From: Carya illinoinensis
Taxonomy: Eukaryota > Streptophyta > Magnoliopsida > Fagales > Juglandaceae
Length of the DNA stretch: 64,000 nt
Reading direction: 5' to 3'
Assembly: GCF_018687715.1 (NCBI RefSeq)
Contig: NC_056758.1
Coordinates: 40,891,467 to 40,955,466, forward strand
In this document: positions 1 to 12,069 of the stretch, in pieces
Layout of the letters: each line of letters opens with the position of its first letter
Position numbering within the stretch: position 1 is the first letter of the stretch
Position numbers and translations under genes: made by a program
The notes under the pieces: generated by a model
Told to the model about the DNA's origin: nothing
The model's database searches: none
Seen by the model: only the letters and a program-made list of their open reading frames with translations

Positions 1-1573
1 TCTAAAAGGGAGCTTTGCTACAAGAGAAATGCTATTTAAAGATTTATACACTATATATCATCTATATGATATAATTTAATTTATAAAATTCAACTTTTAA
101 AATTTATTTTGAAAATTAAATTATATGCGTAGTATAGGGTAGGTTTTACAAGTAGAGTGAGATACAAAATTTTCATTTCATTTCATCATTATAACTTTTT
201 CAAACTCTCATATAAAATATAATAAATAATTCAATTTTTTTCAAATTCCAAAATAATAATAATTTTTAAAAGTTAATATAAAATTACAAATTCTTAACTC
301 ATTATACAAACCTACCCTAAAGATACTTTAATATAGTTATTATTGCTATATATAAGCTAATATGTTAACACATAACTTATAATAAAATTCATTTTAATTT
401 TAAAAAAAATATTAAAACACTAATTATTGATTGGATAACTGATATGGAAACAATTTCAAATCTTTAATAAATTGTACATATCTATATATAATATATTTAT
501 TTATATACATATAAAACAAATATTTTTTTTATATGTTGAGCGGAGTGAGGAGAGAGGGGTGGCGGATAGGGGTGTGAAAGCGAGATACGGGCCCCTGCTA
601 CCCACTCTTAATTCTCATGTCGAAAACACTGAAGATAATGTTATTGACAACCATTAGTTAGTCAGTCAATCAGTTACTTTTATCAAATGAACAATATTAA
701 ATATAATCGTAGGGTATAAATGGTGCAATCATTTTAAAAGATTAGTAGAATTTACCATTAAAAATGAGAAATGCTCAGGGAGCCGATAGTTTGACAATGG
801 TTTGATAGATTGTTTTTTTTTTTTTTTTTTTAATTCTTAATGATTAAAAAAATGTTTAAAAAAGTGAAAAAACTAATAAATAAGAAAACAAAATTTACCT
901 ATCAATCCGACTATCAGTACCGATTATTAGCATCAGTAACAGGAATCTTAAAAAATCAATTTTTTTTTTTATATATATAAACTTTATATTTACTCATTAT
1001 TTTTTAAAAAATTATACGATCCACTATAAATACTATTTCTCTAAGAGCATCTTAGTCAAAATTAAATAATACTTTTTATGAATATGAGATGAATTTTAGT
1101 TTTTGGCTATTCCCTTTACATAAATTTTAAATTGGAATAGCTATTTTTTATTATATAATAATAAAATAATATAAGATGAATTTCATTTTGACTATTTATA
1201 TCAAATCTCCTCATTGAATTATCCATTTATTCATTATATAATAATAAAATAATTAATAATTAAAAAAATATTTAATATTTTTTTAACTATACATTAATTT
1301 ATTTTATCACTTTTTATCATTTTATAATTTATTTTATTTGAGTTATATGCAGTGGATTTTCATTAGAAACCGTGGTTGGAGTTGAATGGGATGTTAAAGG
1401 AAAGAACGAATAGAGAAATAATGAATAAAATAAACATTTGATGAAGTTACAATAGCAAGCAATTTTAGAAATATTTTTGGTGTTTACTGTAGCTAAAGTC
1501 AAAATATTTGAATTTTGACTAATTTATTCTGATGGTATTTTGGGATCTAGTAGCTAAATAGAGGATAGATTTA
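1..1573. other. AT-rich intergenic sequence, no gene seen
   Basis: Very AT-rich sequence with short poly-A/T runs and no ORF resembling a known protein. The 61-residue ORF at 472-657 is low-complexity at its start and has no recognisable domain. A stretch near 767-1050 may contain remains of a small transposon, but I could not define its ends. Confidence 0.6.
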
Positions 1574-1993
1574 GGCTCTATTTATATATACAGTTTAGAT
1601 GAGATGAGATGAAAAATTTTGAATGGTAATGAAAATTTTAAATTAAAATGAGATAAAATTATTTGTAAAAAAAATATGTATTTGGATAGTAATGAGATAG
1701 TTTTTAATTATTAGAATTTGAAAAAGGTGTAAATCTCACTATTTAATAAGGGTAGTCAAATTATTTACTATTCACGCACTGTTTATGCCAAATTATATTC
1801 TTCATATATTGTTTATATACTGTTTACACATTATTCTTATTATGTTTATGACATATTTTTATTATTTATGTACTGTTTATTATTATTTATTTAATAAGAT
1901 ATTTTTAAAATTTAAAAATAAAATATAATATATTTAAATAGAGAAAACTAAGATACGGTACAAATCAAATGTGCTGGCCATCCAAACCGGGCC
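1574..1993. mobile_element. Tourist-like (PIF/Harbinger type) MITE
   Basis: A 420-bp AT-rich segment without coding capacity. It begins GGCTCTATTT and ends AAACCGGGCC; the reverse complement of the end begins GGCCCGGTTTGG, so the ends form degenerate terminal inverted repeats. It is flanked by the trinucleotide TTA on both sides (1571-1573 and 1994-1996), the usual target duplication of PIF/Harbinger elements. It lies 185 bp upstream of the first LFS-like gene, so it may form part of that gene's promoter region. Confidence 0.65.
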
Positions 1994-2178
1994 TTAAGGT
2001 TTGATTAGTCAATGACGATCCTCATACCCGATGCCGACATTTGTAATGTCCAAAGTTATCGTTCCTATGCCACGTCAGTAGTCACAGTAAGCATGAACGG
2101 CACGCCAGCCTTCTTTTTTAACTTGTCCTCTTCCGGCAACCCATTCTGGACTTTTTCCATTTTCGTCTTTTCTCCGTA

Positions 2179-2697
2179 ATGGAGCGAAACTCCCCGCCGG
2201 CACCACCCAAGTGGGAAGGCAAGGTTTCCGCAAGACTAAACGGTGCCGTCGCTGACCAAATATGGCCTTTGTTTAAGGACTTCTTCAACTTCCACAAATG
2301 GTTTCCTGGCTTAGCCACTTGCTACGGCATCCACGGCACCAACGGTGAGCCCGGCTGCATCCGATATTGCGCCGGATTCTCCATCCCCTCCGACTCCGGT
2401 AACGATTCCATCAGCTGGTCCAACGAAAGATTAATTGCCGTCGATGACGATTCACGTAGCTTAAGCTACGAGATCGTGGACTGCAATATTGGGTTCGAGT
2501 CGTACGTTGCGACGGTGAAGATTGTTCCCCAGGGTGATGAAGGCCAAGCTGGATGTGTGATCGAGTGGTCGTTCACCGTTGATCCGGTGGAAGGGTGGGT
2601 ACGGGATGATTTAGTGAGGAGGTATGAGGTGGGCCTGCAGGGCATGGCCAAGAGGATGGAGGATGCACTGCGAGAGGGAATGGAGCGTGACGGGTAG
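2179..2697 (+). CDS. lachrymatory-factor-synthase-like protein, copy 1 (SRPBCC fold)
   Basis: Single-exon gene for 172 residues. Family markers in order: a PKWEGKVSARL start (residues 10-20), an IWPLFKDFFNFHKWFPG helix-loop (28-44), CIRYCAGF (60-67), the SNERLIAVD strand (81-89), SLSYEIVDCNIGFESYVATV (about 95-115), CVIEWSF and VDPVEGW, and a C-terminal amphipathic helix. Plant LFS-like proteins are small cytosolic hydrophobic-cavity proteins of the polyketide-cyclase/START superfamily; most have no proven substrate. In onion LFS an Arg and a Glu are reported as essential. Arg62 and Glu83 here are the likely counterparts (inference). The start at 2179 matches the family's usual length. No clear TATA box is visible; a CACGTCAG motif lies near 2072. 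It is the most diverged of the four copies in the window, and its 3' flank is repeated several times downstream. Confidence 0.88.
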   Translation: MERNSPPAPPKWEGKVSARLNGAVADQIWPLFKDFFNFHKWFPGLATCYGIHGTNGEPGCIRYCAGFSIPSDSGNDSISWSNERLIAVDDDSRSLSYEIVDCNIGFESYVATVKIVPQGDEGQAGCVIEWSFTVDPVEGWVRDDLVRRYEVGLQGMAKRMEDALREGMERDG

Positions 2698-2699
2698 TT

Positions 2700-4980
2700 G
2701 TTTTCGGCCCGGATAATGGAGCGGGAAGGGTGGTTGTTTATTTGCGGCCCGGAGAATGGAGGATGGCGCTGGGAAGTTGGGGCCAGAAGGGTAGTTGGTC
2801 GTAATTTCAATACTGTCCATGGTGGAGGGTAGTAGATTGTAATTTCAATATTGTTCATTATGAGTGTAGTTTTTTTTTTTTTTTTTTTTTTTCATTATGA
2901 AGGGTAGTTGTTATTTTACTGTTATATTCACAAAATAATTATAAAAATAATTTTATACACATGATTTCATCTATTTTATTAAATTTATTTTATAATAAAA
3001 ATAATTTTATAATTTAATAAACCACATATTAAGATATTTCAATATGTGATTTTACTTTAATACAATCTTTTTATAATTAGAATATGTCCCTTATTTATTA
3101 TATTTGAATTAGTAATACTATAATTACTTACAAATTTAAATATAATATTATATTTATTGAGGGGTAATTTCATTTTATCAAATTTTTAATTAGAATTTTA
3201 AATTTTAAGAACTTCACAATTTTAAGAATTGATATGTCAACACGTATGATTATTTCCGTAAAATTATATGGCTGTAAACATAAAATTGTAATTATAGATA
3301 GCACTTTTTTCTTAAATCAATAATAAGAAATCTTTAATTTCAGGAGGATGGCGAGCGGGGAAGTTGGAGCTAGAAGGCTTGGTTGTAATTTCAATATTAT
3401 CAATGGGGGTGGTTGTTATTTATTGTATTTTAATGAGTAGTATTATGTATGTATGAAAAATTCTATTTATTTTCTTCTACACCATATTTTAATATGCGAT
3501 TTATTATTTTATTTAAACATACATATTGATGTGTAAATATATGTATTTAAATAAAACGATAAAAATTAAAAATTATATATTATTATGTAGTGTGGATATA
3601 ATAAGTATTATTTCTCCAATTCTATTTATAATATTATGCGTATTGTGGATAGTTTCATTTTATCTTTTTTTTAATTAGAATTTTAAATTATAAATTAAAA
3701 AATATTCATATGTCAATAATTGATACGTCAACATATATAATTATGAATAATGATATACATAACATATTTTTTCAACACATTTCAAATAATATTGTAAGAT
3801 AATGGTATTTTTGTAAAGAGTTTTACTACGTATAAGTAAAGTCACGTACTAATATGTATATCAATATTGATTCATTTATATTCAAAATTTAAATTAGTAT
3901 TATTTTTAATAAAATATATTTTTTAATCAATCACATTAGATTTGTACACATATTAATGCATAATTGTACTTGCAATTAAATTTTTCATTTAGTAAAATAA
4001 TGTTATTTTTATAAGATATTTTTTAAAAATACATTTTATTTAAAATATAATTATATAAAATATTGTGAAAAAGGTTGTATGTAAATTATTTTTCTTTAAT
4101 TATATATGTAAAATTGTATATTTATAATAATATATCCTATTTAAATAACAATAAATTTTCGATCGTTAGGGAGGATGGCACACGCCGGGAAGTGGGTAGT
4201 TGATTGTAATTTCAACGTTGTACAGGGTGAAGGGTAGTTGTCATTTATTGGATTCCAATATAAAATAATTGAAAAAATATAGTTGTAAGTATAATTGTGC
4301 ACTAATCTGTACATTAATGTGATGTGATTGGTCAAAAAATAGATTTTATTGAAAATAGTGTTAGTTTAAATTTTAAATATAAATAAATCAGTATTGATAT
4401 ACATATTAATGCGCGACTGTATTTATACATAGTAAAACTTAAAATAATTACTAGATATGACAAGAAATCTCCGGGGGCAGTTGGAGCCAGAAGGGCAGTT
4501 GGTTGTAATTTCAATGTTGTACAGGGTGAAGGGTAGTTGTTATTTATTGCATTCCAATATCAAATACTTACCAGATATGAGAAGAAATCTCCGGGGGCAG
4601 TTGGAGCCAGAAGGGTAGTTGGTTGTAATTTCAATGTTGTACAGGGTGACGGGTAGTTGTTATTTATTGCATTCCAATATCAAATAATTGTCAGATATGA
4701 TAAGAAGAGTAATATTATATATAGTGGTGAAATTGTAAATATCACGTAATTATTTTGAAAAATAATAGAGTTTATGATTAAAAAATTAATTTTTTTTTAT
4801 ATAAATTTTATATTAATTTATTTTTTTTAAAACGACTGCACGTCACTTATATAACTACAACTATAATTACCATTCCTCGTGGTAAGAAATCACCGGGGAG
4901 TTGGAGAGGGTAGTTGGTTGTAATCTCAATGTTGTACAGGGTGAAGGGTAGTCCTTATTTATTATATTCCAATATCAGAC
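2700..4980 (+). repeat. dispersed copies of the 3' flank of LFS-like copy 1
   Basis: A unit of about 80-120 bp recurs seven times, near 2700, 2755, 3345, 4168, 4460, 4580 and 4880. It is built on AGAAGGGTAGTTGGTTGTAA, then TTTCAATGTTGTACAGGGTG, then AAGGGTAGTTGTTATTTATT. The copies at about 4450-4568 and 4569-4687 are tandem with a period near 119 bp. The first copy directly follows the stop codon of the gene at 2179. The sequence between copies is AT-rich and unrelated. No ORF is conserved across the units. Confidence 0.75.
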
Positions 4981-7240
4981 AATTGACCAAGATGATGAAA
5001 AATCACGTGTAATTTTTAAATGATTCAGTAAAAAATAAATATCAAAAGATGAAGAGAGATATTTTCGCTACAACGTAAATTAATTTATGTAATTTAATGT
5101 AATTTGTTAGATTTTAAAAATATTTTTATTATAAAATAAATTTAATAAATCACATTAAATCAGTTTAGTCTATAAATTTATTTTTGTAATATGTCTGTAA
5201 TGTGTTAACTCAATAAAAGAATTAATGAAATATGGCTAAATATAATATATTAAATTTATTTTATAATTTTTATTTTATAAAAATGTATTGAATTAAATAA
5301 TTCAATTAAAAAATATAAATTAAATATGGATGATATTCAGCCAATAATTTAAGCTACTTGCCATATTCTGTTTGACCGTTAGCTTCAACAGTTCACACTC
5401 AATAATTGCTAGCCTTTTAAAGAAAATTCAACAAGATTGACATGATTCTCCCATGGCCCTGCCCAGGGCATACTTTCTTTTTTCGCCCTATCTATTTTGT
5501 CCTGCGTACACGTATTCAAAGAGACATAATTCTATGTAACCATTGCATTGTTCGTACACGGGGGGCGTTGATGAAATATCAAAAAGTTAGTCAGAGATAA
5601 AATAGGAGAAATTATAAAAAAAAATTAAATTTTTAATATTAAACTCTATTCTACAGTGTTTCACAACTTTACCTAAGTTGAGACGATTCTGTGATTGAAT
5701 TGTCTGTCTCTGTCAAATTATTGATGTAGCTAATATTTTATATTAAATTACAAAAAGCAGCATGGACAAAAAGGAAAATTCAATTAAAATATAACAAAAT
5801 GGCACAGGGAAAGTTGACACATTCGCGTTTCCCAACAAAAACTCCTAAAAATTAGCCTTGAGGAGTGAATACTTTGATATTTTAATTGTAATTATTATAA
5901 TTATAATGATTATTTCTCTTACATATGACATATTAAAATGGATAATAATTTTAGAATTAGTCTATATACAATTCTCAAATTGAGATTGTTTATACAAGTC
6001 CATATAATTATATTTAAAAAAATATTTAAATTACAATGAAATTTTTTTTAAAATAATAATTTTTTACTTTTTATTATATTCATCAATAAGACTGCACACA
6101 AAATCTCTCACAAATAGAATTTTTCATAATTTTAAAGACTTGTATCGTTTGTATTTTAAATTCATGTTAGGTAACGTTGGGAGAAAATGTTAGATGCCTA
6201 TAAAGGATAAGTAACTATATTGAAAAATATTGCATGCCAACTCAAATGTAATTATTTAATTTATGCCTAATTTTCCAAACTCATTGAAAAATAAAATAGA
6301 GTTAAAAGTTCAAAATTCAAACCTTATATATATATATATCTATCTCTATAAATTACCATTAATGGCGAGGCCTTGGGTACTGTTGTTTGCGAAGTGCACA
6401 TGATGCACGAACCTGTTTGCAATACCATGGTGTTCTCGCAAAATTTATCGATCGCTACGCATGCATTCGATCTATATATACACTTAAAAGTTCCCGATTA
6501 TATATCTTTCATAACTACGATCGAGGTATTTAATAATTTATTTTCTAAGTGTTTTTTTTTTTGGGGATTTGGAGAGATACATGAGATTCCAGCTGGCAAG
6601 CGTCAAATTACAAATGGATGTGTAAGAGGCACATGTGATATAGGATCAGACTGGTTCCAAAATTAGTGGTTGAGTTTTCGTTTTCGTTTTTTTGCAATTG
6701 GAGACTCCAATTTTCCAATTTTACAAAATTAATACATGAATTTTAAGAAATTTTTAAATAAATATATCATTCAACTTTTTGTTAAAAAAACTAATGGCAT
6801 GTCATGTCAATCAACTAACAAGAGGTTGAGACGTGACAATAATATTCACGTCAACCAATCAGAGGCTAGCTAACACCTGTTGCATGGATATCACATGTCA
6901 AAAACGTCGTTAATTTCTAATTGTAAAATTAACGGATGTATTACTGCTTAAGTATCAATTTTACAAAAATTAAAAACCGAGATTTCAAATTATAAAAACT
7001 TGAAAACTCATATATTAAATTTGTAATTAACCCTACAGAATTATAAATATTTAGAAAGTTATTATTTTATGCTTTTTACTTATCAATTATTTTTTATATT
7101 GTCCAAAAAAAAAAAAAAAAATTGCAAATAGATTCCTGGAGGCCGGCTGGACCACAAGTTCTAATCTAATATCTCTATTGTTTCCACTACGGTCCTATCC
7201 AATATATGCTATGTTTCGTACGTAGCCTACATTCGATTCT
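4981..7240. other. non-coding intergenic sequence
   Basis: AT-rich sequence between the two first LFS-like genes. I see poly-A/T tracts and no recognisable coding region or defined transposon. The 97-residue ORF at 6373-6666 has no family features. Confidence 0.55.
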
Positions 7241-7241
7241 T

Positions 7242-7249
7242 TATAAATA
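7242..7249 (+). promoter_or_regulatory. TATA box of LFS-like copy 2
   Basis: TATAAATA lies about 125 bp upstream of the ATG at 7371, followed by a CA-rich stretch typical of a plant 5' UTR. This spacing implies a leader of roughly 90-100 nt. Confidence 0.7.
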
Positions 7250-7370
7250 GCTAAGACCCCAACTACACAAGAACACATCTTCAACAATATCCACACTGAT
7301 CACTCCCTGATCAACATCTCCCTCCCGGCTCCCTCACTCTTATCTCTCTCTGGCACACACGTACACACAA

Positions 7371-8093
7371 ATGGCAGCACCAGCTCAACCAAAATGGGTA
7401 GAAAATCTCACTGCAGAGCTCGTAATCCCAACAGCAGAAGAAGCATGGCCATTCTTGGAGGACTACTGCAACCTACACAAATTTGCTCCTGACGTAATCG
7501 ACACGAGTCACCATGTCGAAGGGATCTGCAACCAGCCTGGCCTCGTCCGCTACTGCGCTGCCACCGCAACAAGAGTATGGGACGGGCGTCTGCAACCGAA
7601 GCAATTGTGGGTCCATGAGAAGCTGATTAAGATAGATCCGATCAAGAAGTCTTTGAGCTACGAGGTCACGGAAAATAACGTCGGCATCAAGACCCTGGTG
7701 GGAACATGCTCAGCATATCCAATCAGCAAGGAAAGCAAACAAGGTTGCAAGCTCCAGTGGTCATTCGTCGCTGATCCGATTCCAGGGTGGGAACAAGCTG
7801 AGTTTGCATCTTTTATTCAGGCTATGCTCACTTCTATGGCGAAGAACATAGAAGATACAATAACAGCTAAGAAAAAGAAGACAGAAGATTCCAAGACACT
7901 ATCTTCCGTGGCAAAGAGCATAGAAGATATATTAACCGCCGAGAAAAAGAAGACAGAAGATCCCCAGACGCTATCTTTTATTCAGGCTATGCTATCTTCC
8001 ATAACTAAGAACATAGAAGATATATTAACCGCCGAGAAAAAGAAGACAGAAGGTCTCAAGGCAGAAGATCCTCAGCCAGCTCCTGTCTATTAA
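7371..8093 (+). CDS. lachrymatory-factor-synthase-like protein with amplified C-terminal helix
   Basis: Single-exon gene for 240 residues; the family usually has about 160-175. Residues 1 to about 155 carry the normal fold: PKWVENLTAEL, EEAWPFLEDYCNLHKFAPD, GLVRYCAAT, HEKLIKIDPIKKSLSYEVTENN, CKLQWSFVADPIPGW. The C-terminal helix (FIQAMLTSMAKNIEDTI) is followed by a charged KKKKTED linker. The unit is then repeated partly (SVAKSIEDILTAEKKKTED) and again almost in full (FIQAMLSSITKNIEDILTA plus EKKKTEG). The tail of about 85 residues is therefore three helix-linker units, probably extended and lysine/glutamate-rich. The DNA repeats match closely, so the amplification looks recent. A TATA box and an A-rich leader precede the start. 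The reading frame is intact and expression is plausible; the substrate is unknown. Confidence 0.88.
   Translation: MAAPAQPKWVENLTAELVIPTAEEAWPFLEDYCNLHKFAPDVIDTSHHVEGICNQPGLVRYCAATATRVWDGRLQPKQLWVHEKLIKIDPIKKSLSYEVTENNVGIKTLVGTCSAYPISKESKQGCKLQWSFVADPIPGWEQAEFASFIQAMLTSMAKNIEDTITAKKKKTEDSKTLSSVAKSIEDILTAEKKKTEDPQTLSFIQAMLSSITKNIEDILTAEKKKTEGLKAEDPQPAPVY
7806..8063 (+). repeat. in-frame tandem repeat in the tail of LFS-like copy 2
   Basis: Three in-frame units start near 7806, 7905 and 7977. Units 1 and 3 share TCTTTTATTCAGGCTATGCT. All three share the block around AACATAGAAGATA (or AGCATAGAAGATA) and AAAAAGAAGACAGAAG. The middle unit lacks the first part of the helix. Confidence 0.85.
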
Positions 8094-10166
8094 TTAAACG
8101 AAGTTGCACTCTTCCACGTGTTGTATCTTGTTGTTTCTGTTGATCCCAAAATAATAAGTTGCTGTGTGTGTTTCATTTGAAATTAAGAATAAGCATTATT
8201 GTATGTTGTGCGAAAATAAAAACCTGATGTTTTTGGTGTCCATTATCGTATCTGCGCATTCTAAGCTATTTTGATGCCGTGCAATAGATCGGAAATTGAC
8301 TTCTTTATCACCAAGCAGTATGGATTTTTATTGCGTGGTCCACAATATTGCAGGTTTCGTCACCAATATTGTTACCATCTTTTGTAAGTACTATATATCC
8401 CGCTAACTATAGTACTGTTCATGCCAGATTTTTTCCGGCTAAGTTTGAAACCAGGGTAATCGGGTTCACTCGGGTGGTTATCAGCAGCCTGGTTTTACCC
8501 CGTCTAATAACCGAATTTATTTAAACGGGTACATCATTTAATAGTTAATACACCATCAGGGATTACGGCCTTGAACAATAATTTTATTTTTTTACAAAAT
8601 CCGAGTATAACCCGATCGAGTATCCAGATTTTGGGTTTTAAAAACTCTAATTCATCCGGGTACCAGTTCAAGTCGGTCGAAACCAGCCGGTAAAGGAGGA
8701 GAAAATCAGGGACGTCGGTTTCAGCATGATCCTAATCGATCATCGGTGTCCCTTCGGCGTTGCAAGTGGCTGGAAACTTAGAAATGGAGGTGCGAGTCAA
8801 TAGAGCCACAACTGTGCGATGAGAGAGAGAGAGAGAGCTGTGCCATAGACAATGGAGAGAGAGATATGCCAGTGCATGAGGGAGGAAAGAGAGGGATGCA
8901 CCGCTGCGTCCACAGAGAGGAGAGTGAGCGAGAATCAGGAGAAGAAGATGAAGAAGATAAGCGCGGAGGATTAAACCTAAACTAAAACAATCTCGTTTGA
9001 TGTATTAAACTAAACAGTATCAACGACGTCATTTTACTTAAGTAAAACAACGTTGTTTTATTTCATATATATAAAATATATATTATATCAATCGATTCGT
9101 CAGTTTGAACGTAGTTCAAATTCGGATTGATCCTGTCAGCAGCATCGGTTTATTTAAATTCCCATCATCTGGAGACCAGTTCTTGACTCCGGCGGCCGGT
9201 TCTAGTTGGTGCCAACCGGTTCTATTGGTTCCTGTACACCTCTAGTATTTAAGCTGCATTTGACACCCAAATCCGAGCCTGGGTATAACTGGATCTAGGT
9301 TCGAGTGAACACCTTCCGTCTAATTCTAACTAATAACTATTGACACCAAAGAAAACAAAATGATGTAGATGACAAAAGGCAATTGGGCCAATAACATGAA
9401 CAATCATTGCTATACTTAAGCTTTGGGAAGAGAACGAATCAAATCACCCCATAAATAACCAATTTGCAATATGGTTTGAAACCATCCAAAATTGAGTCAT
9501 GACACGCTAAATTATCATAATTAAGTTACAATATTTGTCCCCATCAAATCCCACGTTGTGATACGACATTTATCTTTTTATCATCTTAACAATATTGACC
9601 ATTCTGCATACTCGATGGATGATACCTATTTGATCACCAGAAATAATTGTAGAGAGTTCAATTTCTCCTCAACTCAAATCGATCATTTTGCGTACGTAAA
9701 GTAGTGTTCTTTCCTCCAATTTCTTCCCCACCACCAATATGTGGCCTTGACATGGACATTCCACTGTCGTCAATAGCGGGTACGCTGTCAAGATTTCTCA
9801 TTCATGATCGATCAATCACAACTACCAGTCTTATGTAAAGATCGGCATAACAAACAACCATAAGTGCATGAATATATATATATATATATATATATTCCCG
9901 AGCGGTGAGTCAAACTTGCCAGTCGATAGATCAGGGGAGATCAGTAAACGAAATTGACGACATTTGAACATGATCAAGATTGTTCATGATGATTTTGAAT
10001 GAGACGAAATCTTATGATTGAAGGCGAATATCATCATGTATTTACATGACTACGAAGTTATTCGTCAAAATGCATGGATCGACAGTGTTTCTGCTACTCA
10101 ACTGCAATGCATTATTTCACGTAAGTATGAATATATATGTGAAACTGCAAAAACTTAACCGGCCGG
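8094..10166. other. non-coding region with possible hAT-type relic
   Basis: No gene seen. It contains a (GA)n run near 8820-8838, an (AT)n run at about 9874-9894, and a stretch at about 8440-9245 rich in CCGG/CCGGTT words. That stretch ends CTGTACACCTCTAG, resembling the end of a non-autonomous hAT-like element, but I could not find a matching left end. Confidence 0.4.
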
Positions 10167-10275
10167 CCCCCAGCAATTCCCTCCAGCACATCAAGGTCTA
10201 AGCTGCCTAACCTTCAGAACCATAAAACCTTCCAGTTCCAGCAGAATGACGAAGAAGGAAGCATATGCTGCATAT
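10167..10275 (-). pseudogene. relic of CSE/MAGL-type hydrolase (parts of exons 5 and 6)
   Basis: Read on the minus strand, this stretch matches the nucleophile-elbow exon and the start of the next exon of the intact hydrolase gene at 58.7-62.1 kb. The + strand words GAATGACGAAGAAGGAAGCA (here) and GAGTGACCAAAGAGGAAGCA (59519 region) align, as do AATTCCCTCCAGCA and the GCTGCCTAA/GCCGCCTAA boundary. Translated, remains of a CFL..HSAGTG elbow and MVLK are readable. The intron between the two exons is almost gone, only CTAAC remaining. It lies about 2.1 kb downstream of an LFS-like gene and in the convergent orientation, as in the intact pair. Too short and broken to function. Confidence 0.65.
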
Positions 10276-10963
10276 TTAAATTCCTGAGTGATCTAATTAA
10301 TTCAGCTACAATTAAAACAACCATGTTGCACTTGCACGTGACTGAACAATATGTAATCTTATATATTAATATTAAATCCAGAGCATGGCCTGATTTTTGC
10401 AATGTTTAATAATATTGTTCGTTCGAGAGTTCTCGTCAATGTCAATCACATGGAACATTATTTTAGAGAGGATCTGGTATCATTTGAGATAGTCGGCGGA
10501 AAAAAATATTGGGTTTCCGACCTCGACCTGTAGTGAGCCATCAAGGTAACTAATTACATGGAAATTGCGAACAACCTCTTTGTAGGTGTGTTTAACCGGG
10601 TTCCGACTTGAAAATTTGGATATATTCGGAGCGAATCCAGATTTTAAATTTGGACTAGAACCTGGATGAATCCAGGCTTTCCCTTTTTTATTTTTAACAT
10701 AAAAGCCTGCAGCTTGGATAACGTATGCAACACCAATAAATGATTCAATTCATTTCTCATGTTTCGGTTTTATTCTCTTGAACATATCAGACTCAAACTT
10801 TATTGATGATCACTTTGAATGCATAGTTTGCATGCAGACTTTTGAGAAAATGATATGATCAATCAATGATTGGGATACTGGTTTCATGCTTAATTGGTTT
10901 TAGTTCCTTCATAAAACAGTAGGAAGAATCCTTTTAAAATTGGTTTTCTTTAATGGTCCGAGT
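10276..10963. other. non-coding sequence
   Basis: AT-rich sequence between the hydrolase relic and the hAT element. I see no gene or defined repeat. Confidence 0.5.
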
Positions 10964-12069
10964 TAGGGGTGTAAAAAAAAACCGACAAACAGGAAAACCG
11001 GCCTAGACCAAACCGGACCAGACCGGTTGTGCCGGTTCGGTTCGGAACCGGTTTTCATAAATGAAAAACCGGTCGGAATCAGTCCGGTTTCGGTTTTGGT
11101 TAGTTTTGGACCGGACCGAACCGGACCGGTACTACTTATATATTAATATTATATATAATATATTTTATATTATATATAATTTTTAATCACATAAAAAATA
11201 ATCACATATATACTAATACTAATATTCTAATATAGATTATAGTTATACTCATACTAATATAGTTATATTAAATCATCAAAACTAATACTAACATATAGCT
11301 ATACTAATAGTCTAATATTAATACTATTATATTGTCTAATATATTATATAGCTATAACTAATACTAATCGTCCAATCCGAAACCCTACTTTTTTTTAGGA
11401 TTAGAAACCCTAAATTGATTTAGGGTTCCAATCCGAAACCCTAATTTTTTTTAGGATTGGAAACCCTAAATTGATTTAGGGTTCCAATCTGAAACCCTAA
11501 TTTTATTTAGTGATTAGGAATCCTAAATTCCATTTTAAATGTCCAAGTCTCATGACACTAAAATTTGTACAACAATATAGTTTTGTTATATTTTAAATGT
11601 CCAAGTCTCATGACACTACCTTTTTTTTTGGTCCTCCTACAATTTAATGTGTTAGCCCTTTTATTAGAAGTTTATATTAGCACAATTATGTTGAGTTTTG
11701 TGTGCTTAAATCAATGATTCTAATATTTAAATAAATAAAAAAACTGCACGATTTAAATAAACAAATATTTATGCATTTTTAATTTTAGCCTTTTAATTCA
11801 TAATACTTAATGTTACAATTATTTCGTTTAGTTTTTATTTATTTATTTATTTAGTGATTAAGAAAATGTTGCTTTATAATATTGTGAATTTTTTTAAATT
11901 GGTTTCAATCATTGCACTTTGCCTTGTTTATTGTTTGGTGTATTATTACATTTTCTTATGTCTTGTGTTTAATTGCAGTATACCTTTTATTTATTTATTT
12001 ATTTATTTATTTTTATGTGTTGTGTTAGATTACACATTGAAAATTTTTTATTATGTTGGTGAATCAGAA

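Noticed and set aside
6373..6666. 97-residue ORF between the first LFS-like genes
   Set aside because: No family similarity, contains a poly-T-derived FFF stretch, and has no promoter features beyond AT-rich sequence.
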